From: Medicago truncatula
Taxonomy: Eukaryota > Streptophyta > Magnoliopsida > Fabales > Fabaceae
Assembly: GCF_003473485.1 (NCBI RefSeq)
Contig: NC_053042.1
Span: forward strand, 36,050,762 to 36,114,761
Reading direction: 5' to 3'
DNA: 64,000 bases
How positions within the stretch are numbered: the stretch's first letter is position 1; every line of letters begins with the position of its first letter. The notes beneath the pieces are model-generated. The model had not been told where the DNA came from. It saw nothing but the letters and a program-made list of their open reading frames with translations, and made no database searches. Shown here piece after piece: positions 20,602 to 30,658 of the stretch. Made by a program: the position numbers and the translations under genes.

Positions 20602-21367
20602 GAGAATTGCTGATCCCACATTACATAAGGCTGTGCCACACGAGTAAATGTCGTTTTTACCCCTGCGGCAGTTAACTACCGAAGTTTGGAACCGGCTGCA
20701 GTTAACTTCCGAAGTTCCTTCGACAGTTAACTGCCGACGCAAAAAATAAAAAAAATAAATGCCGAGGAACTCATCAATTTTTTTTTTATGTTTGAGATAT
20801 CCCACATGGAACTCTTGAACTCAGTATGGCACAATCAACTAGCCCCAAAATCCTTCGGCACGCTGAAGTAGTTGAAAATTAAATCCTGCAGTAAATTATC
20901 AAAGGTATTTCCATCTTATGTTCTGGATAAATTGCAGAAGCTGGAGACGGTGATAGTAACTGATTGTCCTGCTCTGAAAGTTGTATTTGAAACACAAAGT
21001 CTACAAGCAGATGGAGGTATGCATATAAGGTTGGATATGCAATTGAAAACTCTCACTTTGAAGAATTTACCGATGTTGAAGCACATATGGCATGGAATCC
21101 TAATGAAAGCATCAAGTTCCGAAACATCTGCCTATTGGGAGTTATTGAATGCAAAGCCCTTAATTATGTTCTTCCCCTCTCCACGTACATCTCAAACATA
21201 AAAAAAAAAAAATTATGAGTTCCTCGGCAGTAAAGTGACGAGGTTTTTTTTTTTCGTCGGTAGTTAACTGCAGCCGGTTCCAAACTTCGGTAGTTAACTG
21301 CCGCAGGGGCAAAAACGTCATTTACTCGTGTGGCACAGCCTTATGTAATGTGGGAACAACAATTCTC
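20602..21367 (+). mobile_element. Pack-MULE carrying an NLR gene fragment
   Basis: The two ends are inverted copies of about 190-200 bp, beginning GAGAATTG and sharing CCCACATTACATAAGG and several AGTTAACT motifs. The element is flanked by identical 9-bp direct repeats TATCTTTTC (20593-20601 and 21368-21376). Long terminal inverted repeats plus a 9-bp target duplication are the signature of Mutator-like elements. The 380-bp interior is derived from a host gene (see 20808-21187), and no transposase is present. Confidence 0.9.
20808..21187 (+). pseudogene. Captured CC-NBS-LRR resistance-gene fragment (LRR region)
   Basis: The plus strand translates as SVWHNQLAPKSFGTLK, a TAG stop, LKIKSCSKLSKVFPSYVLDK, LQKLETVIVTDCPALKVVFE and LKTLTLKNLPMLKHIW. 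After a one-base shift it continues WNPNESIKFRNICLLGVIEC and KALNYVLPLS. This pattern is that of the C-terminal leucine-rich repeats of large legume NLR proteins, which sense pathogens in the cytoplasm. The in-frame stop and the frameshift show it is not a functional gene. It lies wholly between MULE terminal repeats. Similarity is judged from memory of the family; the donor gene is not in this window. Confidence 0.8.
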
Positions 21368-21376
21368 TATCTTTTC

Positions 21377-22146
21377 CAGTTTTTCTTTTTTACCTTTCCT
21401 TACTTTGTGCGTTACGATGATTATGATATCTCTTTTTTGCGTTGTTTAAAAGTTTAATGTAAAAAATTTATCTTAGAAATTGTACATTCAAGACATTGAA
21501 CCAACACCAACAATAAATAACTTTTTCTACATAAAATTTATCAATTATTTCTATTTTTGAATCATTAACAAGTTTTCTAAGGTCATTTGTTAAAATAATT
21601 CAAAAAATTTAAAATTTTGTTGTGTCTTTGCATAGTGAAAACCAAACATTGCACATCATAAAGGGTATTGTAGTAAATGTTACATTATTTTGTCTTGTGC
21701 ATTAACATATCAAACAAGGTACAATACAAAAACTGTTTGTCCTGTGCATCAACCATCAAACACAACGGCGATACAATTTTTTTTCTCCAGTATCCAACCT
21801 TTTGCAAATCAAAGTCACCCTGAACGAACAAATTAAAGCCCAATGAGGTAGGATAAAATTTGACTATAGTCTACACTAATAAACCAATATACTACTATTT
21901 AATACATTAAAAGTCTTTCTTTCGAACTAGTGTCTTTTGTGCTATGAATTTTTATCAAAAATTGGACGTCAAATCATATGATGAATGAATGTTTAAATGA
22001 TTGTTTGATTATTTATATTAAAAGAGATACTTTTATAGTTTTATTGACATTGAAACTGAGCAAATGATTTAATATTCAAATGATATAAAAAAATCGCATA
22101 GAACAATTATCATATATATATCCCTCTGTAAAAAAAAATTATAATA
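21377..22146. other. AT-rich intergenic DNA
   Basis: No gene or element was recognised between the Pack-MULE and the Stowaway element. Confidence 0.5.
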
Positions 22147-22426
22147 CTCCCTCCGTCCTAAATTGTATGATGTTTTGGGCATTTCATACATATTAAGAAA
22201 TGTAATTAATATTGTGTGGGAAAGAGATATTATGAGTTGTTTTACAAAATTATCCTCAATAAATGATATGAGAAAGATAAATGAAGGAATTGAAAGAAGA
22301 GAGAGTAATAAATAGTTAAGGATATAATAGGAAAAGTAAATTAATTTTTCATTGGTATTGTAAAGCGATATATAATTTGAGACAAATATTTTTTCTAAAG
22401 TAACATACAATTTGGGACGGAAGGAG
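22147..22426. mobile_element. Stowaway MITE
   Basis: This 280-bp element has termini CTCCCTCCGTCCTAAATTG and CAATTTGGGACGGAAGGAG and is flanked by TA on both sides. It is the inverted relative of the element at 5292-5572. Confidence 0.88.
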
Positions 22427-22670
22427 TATACATTTATACTTTAAAATCTAAAATATTATATGTTTTCTACGCTCGCTAGAAAGAGTATACTCTCTGTTCT
22501 TTTTAGCTATTATTTCAGAGTTATTTGTATATACCAAAGAAAATTAGTAAATGTTACTATATTAATTCCCCTAAAAAATGTTATATTACTTTTGTTGATA
22601 TTATATTTTATCTTTATAATATTTTTAACAATTTATTATCTCATTTCAACTATTGTTCTCCTTGTAATAA

Positions 22671-23028
22671 ATTGCACTTTTTCTTCCTATAGTTTGCCAA
22701 TTGTGCAATTTTGCACCCCATAGTTTTAAACGAGCATCCCCTATAGTTTTTCCCCTTTCTGATTTTATGGTCCCCATGACATTTAATGCTGATATGTTTG
22801 TTTCACGTGCCCCCTTCTCTCAAAATCTGAAAAATACCATTTTTTTTATTTTTTAAAAAATGGAATTACACACGTGGAACACATTAATTGATAAAAAAAT
22901 CAGCACTAAATGTCATGGGGACCATAAAATCAGAAAGGGGGAAAACTATAAGGGGCAAAATCGCTCGTTTAAAACTATGGGGTGCAAAATCGCACAATTG
23001 GCAAACTATAGGGGGGAAAAGTGCAATT
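22671..23028. mobile_element. Long-TIR MITE (fold-back element)
   Basis: The left half (ATTGCACTTTTTC, then CTATAGTTTGCCAATTGTGC) and the right half (GCACAATTGGCAAACTATAG, then AAAAGTGCAAT) form a nearly full-length hairpin. There is no coding content. It is probably MULE-type by terminal-repeat length, but no target duplication was found. Confidence 0.6.
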
Positions 23029-23127
23029 AAGCCTACAATAATTAATGTCACGTTCAATTTTAAAATTTTAAAAATGAAAGTTAAAAATGAACACAAGAGC
23101 GTTTATATTAGATTACACCGATATGTT

Positions 23128-23215
23128 CTCGTGAGCTTAGCTCAGCTGGTATGAACAAATGCATAATATATGCAAAGTTTGGAGTTGAAACCCCAGCCAC
23201 CACCAAAAAAGATTA
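23128..23215 (+). mobile_element. tRNA-derived SINE fragment
   Basis: The A box GCTTAGCTCAGCTGGTATG and a degenerate B box GGAGTTGAAACCCC are spaced as in a SINE of the same family as at 1434-1530. A short A-rich end follows. Confidence 0.55.
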
Positions 23216-23550
23216 CACCGATCTCTTATAACTTAACTAAGTTTGAGTTCGAATTAGTTTTAAGCATGTTAATGTTTCTCCCTTAAAGGCATGTGTGCAA
23301 ATAGGATCCATACACACTATTCATATCATGAACAAAGTACAGCACAAAGTATTTATTTATTCAAGTCATTAACTTGAATGAGGATTCAAGTATCAAAAAT
23401 GAAAATCCAATTTTAGAATATTTATTTATCACCCCAACATGGATTTTGGAAGTTGGGTATATTTTTTTCAATGTTACACAAGAGTTTAAAAAACACATCT
23501 GCTATGAGTGCAAGTTTGCTACTACTTTGACTGCAATGTTAAGAATTGGA

Positions 23551-25454
23551 TTAGACCAAAACACACCCTTCCATAACTGTAATAGCCTTCCCACGTAAAA
23601 ACACTCTTTGTTTCTGTTCATCAATATGAATATTGAGAACTCCTCCCCTAGTTGATGCCTGCACAAATGTAATCTACAGTTTAGTACAACAATGACAGAG
23701 ATAACCCAATGAGAGAAAATGGTAGAATAGTACTCTCTCTCTCTCTCTATCCCACAACAAGTAATAATAATATATTTGAAAAAAATGTGTTTCAAAATGA
23801 GTGTCACTCTCAATTTTCAACCTAATATTAATTTCTTTTCTCTAATTATACTTTCTGATTAGTAATTATGTGCATCACTTTCAAGTCAATAACTTCCTTA
23901 GTACGTGTAAAATAAGCAAATATGACGCTTATCGTGGAATAGAGAGTACCTGATAAGCCTTTAAATCACATTTTTCGAGCTTCTTGCTCCAATAGGATGC
24001 CAAGCCACAGTGGGCACTCCCACAAACAGGATCCTGAACCAAATATGAGTTATCAACAATATTATCTAATTTCTTCTATTTTCATATCTTCAATTGAATA
24101 TAGACTGGACTTGCTTTCTATAATATCCTTTTTTTCTTAGAAATGACCAGCATTGGACCTTGTAATTTGTAAACATAGGTAGTAATAACAATATTATAAC
24201 TAAAGTATACACTCAGAAGAGAACTAATGTTGTGTTAAAATACTCAAATTCTGAACCTTACCTTGGATATTGTATATTCAACTCTTCAATCCATTTGCAT
24301 TGTTAAGAAGACCTTAACAATGCAATTGGAGGAACATTATATTCATAGTTCTCAACCACTTACCTCATTGATTCCAAATTTTGGGGCGAAGAATCGACTG
24401 TAGAAGTCAAATCCAGACTCTGGAGGAGCAATCCCGGTAACAATTAATCCCCTTCCAGGTAATTTAGCAATTGCATCCAGTTGTGGCTGTATTTCTGTGA
24501 CATTTTTTCCAGATGCGACCACAACCTAGAAGAAATAATAAGCTTACCAATTTTGAATGTGCACAAATTACACAAAACATAGTTGCAGTTTTGCATTTAA
24601 GTAGACTTTGTTCGCAGTCTTTCTGCTAGTTACTAAATATTGTGTTAATAAATATGAAAGTTAGAAGACTAAGGAATTACAAGTAAATCTTCTCCTGTTT
24701 TCTTTATATCAATTATGGAAGCACCATTTGTTGCCTCAGAAATGAGTGAAGTATCATCAGAATTGAATTCTGCAACAGGGTAAGCAGGAAAATCCATTTC
24801 AATATAAAATCCAGCTGCAGCTTCACTATTCAGCAAATTCGGCACACCAGTCACATCCATCGATGGGATCTTTCTAACTGTTAAAACTCCAGACAGTGTC
24901 ACAAATTCAATAACATTCTTGTCCACCAAACCAGATGAAAACAGTGTGTGTGCAGCTGCTAATGTAGCATGGCCACAAAGATTAACCTGTAGTAGTATTA
25001 TAATAAGATCCATATAATGTTAATACAAATTGTTTATATAATGTATTTAATAGCCTATGTCTAAGAATATTGAAAAGTCTCTGATTAAAAACAAGTGTGT
25101 GTGATTTTATGAACATAAATTGTACCTCAACAACAGGAGTAAACCATCTAAGACCAAAACGAGGAATAGAGGTTCCATGAATAGAAGTCAGATAACATGT
25201 TTCCGAGATGTTGAATTCAGCAGCTACTGATTGCAACCATTCATCATCTTTATCTTCTTCTAATAAACACACAGCTGCTGGATTCCCTTTGAATGCTGAA
25301 TCGGTGAATGCATCAACCTGTGTATGTACATCATCATATTACTCAGATTCACACAACAGCTATGTTTTTTTGTACAGTAATAATAACAAATACAGTTAAC
25401 AGTTAAATAAATAAGCAAACATACCACGTAGTATTTGACATGTTTCTTTGCCAT
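23551..25454 (-). CDS. PhzF-like isomerase/epimerase family protein, copy 2
   Basis: Six exons: 25454-25425, 25317-25126, 24986-24681, 24525-24364, 24033-23950 and 23658-23551, all phase 0, giving 293 residues and TAA. The full PhzF set is present: [17 protein letters not shown], the catalytic-glutamate segment [18 protein letters not shown] in the middle, [19 protein letters not shown], and [10 protein letters not shown] near the C-terminus. The family catalyses isomerisation by proton transfer without a cofactor. The bacterial type enzyme acts in phenazine synthesis, but plants do not make phenazines and the plant substrate is unknown. The start [10 protein letters not shown] is shared with copy 3. 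Exon lengths and intron positions equal those of copies 1 and 3, showing tandem gene duplication. It is probably soluble; no signal peptide is visible. Confidence 0.9.
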
Positions 25455-26598
25455 TTGATGATGAGGGAACAAGTGTTGGAGATAAAACTGGTCAAAGCCC
25501 CTATGGATGCTGTGGACACAGTCAATCCACCTCAATAATATATAGTAAATGAAAATCAAATACACACACACATGTTTTGAATCTGGACCTCTGTACCAAA
25601 AAAATATTAAATAATATGGACCCCTATAATTATAATAATAGGCAATTGCTAAGAAGGGAAAGTGTCTCATGTGATATACCAAGGTTGTTTCCAACTGAAC
25701 TTGATACTTCATCTTTAGGTCTATCATCACCTCTCAAGATATGTATTATTCTAAACCTTTCACCCACCTTAATGAAGTAATATATATTAATTTCAGCGTT
25801 AGAATGTCAGCATTACATCCCTACCATTGGACTTTGTCTTGTCTCCGAGGCAGTCCCAACCAAACATTATTGTCTTACGAGCATTTCTTCCACCAATCCG
25901 CTGTTACACTCTGAGTTCGGTATAGAATAAAGGCCATTGTAACTTTTTTAAGTAGAAAGTTAAGGATTTCCATGTCCTTAGTACTTCAGAGATAGTGAGC
26001 GAGAGTGTTGATTCAGACAAAAACAAGAAAAAGGAATAAAGTTTTCAACACTAATATTTTGTTTTTTCTTTCACCTAAAAAAAATTGTTTTTCTAGTTTC
26101 TAACTCAAGAAAAATACTTAGATGGTCAGGACCATTTAGACATGTCATCTAGAGCACACAACAAAATATCATTCAATTATAGACGTCAACTTGATTCAGT
26201 ATTCAAGTGTCAAAATCGAATTATAGACGATTTTATAATCATCCGAATACGGATTTTTGGTCTATTATTTGCAAAGTTATACAAGAGTTCAAATAGACGA
26301 CATCTATTCATGACATTAACAAGGTTTCCAAACATCAATATCATTTTTATCTGCTCATGCATTGGATGAATATGAACAACTATTCCACTAGATGATGCCA
26401 ACTCAAAAGCAATCACCAGACCAATTTATTCAACTTAATAAATCCTACAACACTCAAACCAAGATTTGTGTATATCAAATACACAAAATGCTCAGGACTA
26501 GACCAAAATAATTAAGTGCTCCAATAACAATTTTATCATCTGATAGTAATTATTACATGTATTGGTGCATGTATTTGACTGCAATGTTAGGACTAGGA
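25455..26598. other. Spacer between PhzF-like copies 2 and 3
   Basis: It contains the 5' flank of copy 2 and the 3' flank of copy 3. Parts near 26165-26300 resemble 23360-23490 downstream of copy 2, so the gene duplication included 3' flanking DNA. No other gene was seen. Confidence 0.55.
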
Positions 26599-29251
26599 CT
26601 AGACCAAAACAGATCCTTCCATCACTGTAACAGCCTTCCCACGCAAAAAAACTCTTTGTTTTTGTTCATCAATATGAATATTGAGAATTCCCCCTCTAGC
26701 TGATGCCTGAACAAATGTATTCTAAAAATTAGTACCACAATGACAAAGATAATCACAATGAGGGAATAGAAAAGATAGTAATATAATAGTACTACCTGAT
26801 AAGCCTTTAAATCACACTTCCCCAACTTCTTGCTCCAATAGGGTGCCAAGCCACAATGTGCACTCCCACAAACAGGATCCTGAAAGCAAATATAGGTTAT
26901 TAACAACATTATCTCATTTCTTCTATTTTCATATCTTGATGCAGTTTAACAGTTGAATGTCGAAGATCAAAATCTGAAGCTTTACTTCGACATTCAGTAT
27001 TGAAACATTCTAGTCGTAATTCTTAGCCATATACCTCATTGATTCCATGTTTCGGGCAGAAATATCGACTGTAGAAGTCAAATCCGGACTCTGGAGGAGC
27101 GATCCCTGTAACAATTATCCCCATCCCGGGACATTTAACAATTGCATCAAATTGTGGTTGTACTTCTGTGACATTTTCTCCAGATGTGACAAGAACCTAG
27201 GAGAAGTAGTAAACAAACAGTTGATATTTGGCATGTTAGAGTAAAGTAGCATGAGATATAGATATTTACTACTCCTTTCCTCAATAATCAAGCAGGTTCA
27301 CAGATATTAAATAACAATAACATATGGTCTTCAGCATACTCTCAAGGATATGTTGTTTTCTTGAAATAACAATAACTAAGATATCATTCATGTTATCTAT
27401 ACAAAGTAACTACCAATTTTGGTGGGACTTTGCTTATACAAGTTTACTATTAACAGCACTTTTTTTCTTCAAATCTTACGGCTACCATAACCACTAATTA
27501 ATATCTGCTTATCAAACAATAAATAAATGTGGAATAGAGAAGAGGAATTACAAGTAAATTATCTCCATTTGTTGTCCTCTTTATATCAATAATGGAAGCA
27601 CCATTCAATGCTCCAGAAATGAGTGAAGTGTCATTAGAATTGAATTCTGCAATAGGGTCAGCAGGAAAATCCAATTCAATATAAAATCCAACCGGAGCTT
27701 CACCGTTCTGCAAATTCAGTGCACTAGTGACATCGGTCCTCTTCGCAGTTAAAATTCCAGATCGTGTCACAAATTCAATAGCATTCTTGTCCACCAAACC
27801 AGATGAAAGTAGTGTATGTGCAGCTGCTAGTGTGGCATGGCCACAAAGATTGACCTGTGGTATTATAATAGCATCCATGTAATGTCAATAATGGTATAAA
27901 TTGCGATTATGAAGATGAGTTTATTATCGTTACCTCTAAATCACAAAGATATAAACTAAACAAACACAAAACTGTCCCTAAAAGCACATCAATACAATGG
28001 CCAGATTAGGGTATTCTTAAATTTCTTTAGCATACATTTTAGTTTTGTTGGCATTAATGTCTGTTTTTTTTTCTCTTTATCAATCATTAAGTTTCCCTTT
28101 TGTTACGTTAGAAGCAACCTTTGTTCAAAAGAGTAACAAAAAATTCAATGCAAATAACGAACAGCCGGTCTTTGGCCAATATTGCCTACGTTTCAGACTG
28201 CTGAGACACGCGGCAGTTGCTTTGTATTACTACCTCCGTTCCTTTTTAATTGTCACTTTTTGATATTTTACACAAACCAAGACAATCAATAAATGGTACT
28301 ACTTTTGATACAATTGTTATTACTTTTACTATAATGACCTTGTTAATTTAATATTTCATTTCATATGTTTCTCTCTCCGCAATAAATATCTAAGGGTAAT
28401 ATTGATAAAACAACATTTAATGATGCATTGAACTTTGAAACTGACAGTTAAATAGAAACAAAAATTTTCTCTAAAAGTGACAATTAAAAAGGAACGGAGG
28501 GAGTATAAACTAAATATTCAAGTTTACAGTGTACAGACGGTATTTAAATGCTACGATCTAGATTACAACGTTACCTCTGAACCTTTTAAGGCCATTTCCG
28601 CTTATTAGTTGTTGGGTCACTAGGGGAGCCTTAGGGGACTGTCCACATCGAGGCTAGAACAACCGCACAAGCAAGAGAGACGCCACACTCTTACCCAAAA
28701 CCTCAAGGCAATGGGTTTATGGGTCCTCTTAAGGTGTTCAACCTTTACTATTTTATCCGGGACATATAACTCACACTTGCAAACCAACATTAGTAACTAT
28801 GAGTCATACTCAACTTGCTTTCAAAAATTGTCACATGTACTTGGCTCTTAAATTCTACGGTTACATTATACAAAAAGAAAAAAGTATGTATGATTTGTGG
28901 TGATAAATTGCAGTACCTCAGCAACAGGAGTAAACCATCTAAGACCAAAACGAGGAATAGAGGTTCCATGAATAGGAGTCAAATAACATGTTTCAGAGAT
29001 GTTGAATTCAGCAGCTACTAATTGCAACCATTCATCATCTTTATCTTCTTCTAGTAAACACACTGCTGCTGGATTCCCTTTGAATGCTGAATCTGTGAAT
29101 GCATCCACCTGAGTATGTACCTCATCACTCAGATTCACACAACAGCTATGGTTTTCTTTCACAATAATAACAACAGTTATAACATTACTCAATGAAATAA
29201 ATAAATAAACAAACTACATACCACGTAGTATTTCACAGGTTTCTTTGCCAT
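26599..29251 (-). CDS. PhzF-like isomerase/epimerase family protein, copy 3
   Basis: Six exons: 29251-29222, 29108-28917, 27854-27552, 27196-27035, 26879-26796 and 26706-26599, all phase 0, giving 292 residues and TAG. It begins MAKKPVKYYVVDAFTD and keeps FKGNPAAVC, the NISETCYL segment with the presumed catalytic Glu, [23 protein letters not shown] and [10 protein letters not shown]. Of the three copies it is closest to copy 2, for example sharing FGLRWFTPV and LDFPA-type blocks. Intron 2 (27855-28916) is about 1.06 kb because it took in a Stowaway-like MITE (28230-28503) and what looks like an LTR remnant (28600-28760). No targeting peptide is evident, so a cytosolic enzyme is likely. The plant substrate is not known. 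Confidence 0.9.
28230..28503. mobile_element. Stowaway-like MITE in intron 2 of PhzF-like copy 3
   Basis: Termini CTACCTCCGTTCC and GGAACGGAGGGAG, TA on both sides, and inverted subterminal stretches TTTTTAATTGTCACTTTT and AAAAGTGACAATTAAAAA. Copies 1 and 2 of the gene lack it. Confidence 0.85.
28600..28760 (-). mobile_element. Probable LTR-retrotransposon LTR remnant
   Basis: This is a GC-richer stretch in an AT-rich intron. On the minus strand it reads AGGACCCATAAACCCATTGC, then GTGTGGCGTCTCTCTTGC, and ends in CTCCCCTAGTGACCCAACAA. From memory this resembles the 3' end of legume LTRs that are followed by a TGGTATCAGAGC primer-binding site. No primer site or internal region follows here. 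Confidence 0.4.
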
Positions 29252-29631
29252 TGAAGATATTCTAACAGTAACAGGTCTTGCTGATGAAACTGGTCGATGT
29301 CCCTATGGAATGAGCATATGTACTATACACAGCTCAGCCGCCTCCAAGACTTTAAATGATAACATTGTATAAAAGTTTATGTAAAGTGTATTGAAAATTA
29401 AAATTTTTGACTTTTTTTATAAATTTTTTTTTCTTATTTTAGAATCTAAAGAGTATTATGAGACACTCGTTATCAAGACCTAATTTATTATAAGTGAACA
29501 ACAATACATATAACACCGACTGGACTGGTCAATGGTTGTTGGAGTTTTAATTAAATCATTTTCAAACATTATTGCTGTAGTATAATGAGACAATTCTGTG
29601 GAGTATAAGAGAAAAAAAAAAAAAAAAAATA
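29252..29631. other. 5' flank of PhzF-like copy 3
   Basis: AT-rich, with a run of A at about 29611-29629. No clear TATA box could be assigned. Confidence 0.45.
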
Positions 29632-29925
29632 CTCCCTCCGTCCTTATATATAACACCCTTTTGCCAAAATCACATGAATTAAGATAGTGGATATTTGTAT
29701 TAAAGTTGTTTGTAATCACTATTGTTTTTACAATTTTATTCTTTAAGAAAGAAGGTTATTTATATTTTCAACATGTTATTTATTGTTGATTGAAGAAAAA
29801 GATGTATAATAAATAGGAGCATGTATGTAAAGAAATAATTAATGTAGTTGAAAATAACAAAGGAGTCTTATAAAAAGGGACAAAAAAAATTCTCAAAATG
29901 GTCTTATAATTAAGGACGGAGGGAG
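29632..29925. mobile_element. Stowaway-like MITE
   Basis: Termini CTCCCTCCGTCCTTATATA and CTTATAATTAAGGACGGAGGGAG. TA is present on the left, while the right flank is CA. It is the same family as 8988-9280 and 13471-13765 but better preserved. Confidence 0.8.
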
Positions 29926-30658
29926 CAATATCTTCCAACATGACGTGATAAAATTGACTTCTAAAGACAAAAATCTCTTACCAACAAACATTATTTATAA
30001 AATTAAAGCAATGAACCCTTTAGTCAATCTTCATCTGTTTAATTTGTGGTCGAAAATTTTATATAAAAAAATCTCTTACGCTAAAATTCCCAACTTTTTG
30101 AAGATGATTCAAATAAGGAGATGTTGTATTTTACTTTAGTCAACAGTATTAATCAATATCTTATTTGTATTCAATGTAAATCTTAGGCAATAGCCAATTT
30201 TCTGCTCAATTGTCTTCTAATCTTTAATCTAAGAATCTTGATGAACTACTCTCGCATTGAATTTAGATTGTTGGCCGGAAAATAGGTAAAATTTGACCAA
30301 AAATTGCTCAATCAAGAAATCGCTAGCCATCTCGTTTTATATATACACAGACACATATTGACATATAAATCGGATAATCGTAAGTTTTCATAATTAATAA
30401 TTAAAATCTTATTTCATAAGCTACAACAGAGAAAACCAACAATCAACATTTTATTGTTGACTGATGGTATCAACCAATTAAAAATACAGGTTGGCGATGA
30501 ACTAATTTACAGTGATATTTGGAAAATAAATTAAAATTAACTACAGTTTGAACACTGTCCATCCCCGTACAAAGGGAGGGGCTTGATTTTAGTTCTGAGA
30601 ATATCCAATAATGGGTTTTATTGTATGGACAATGGACAGCAGTTCTGCCCAGAACAAA
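29926..30658. other. Intergenic DNA and 3' flank of the R3H gene
   Basis: No gene or element recognised. Confidence 0.5.

Noticed and set aside
20872-21201. Small NLR gene of 109 residues
   Set aside because: It lies between MULE terminal repeats, has an in-frame stop upstream and a frameshift, and lacks NBS and start regions.
22069-22410. 113-residue open frame
   Set aside because: It lies almost wholly inside a Stowaway MITE.
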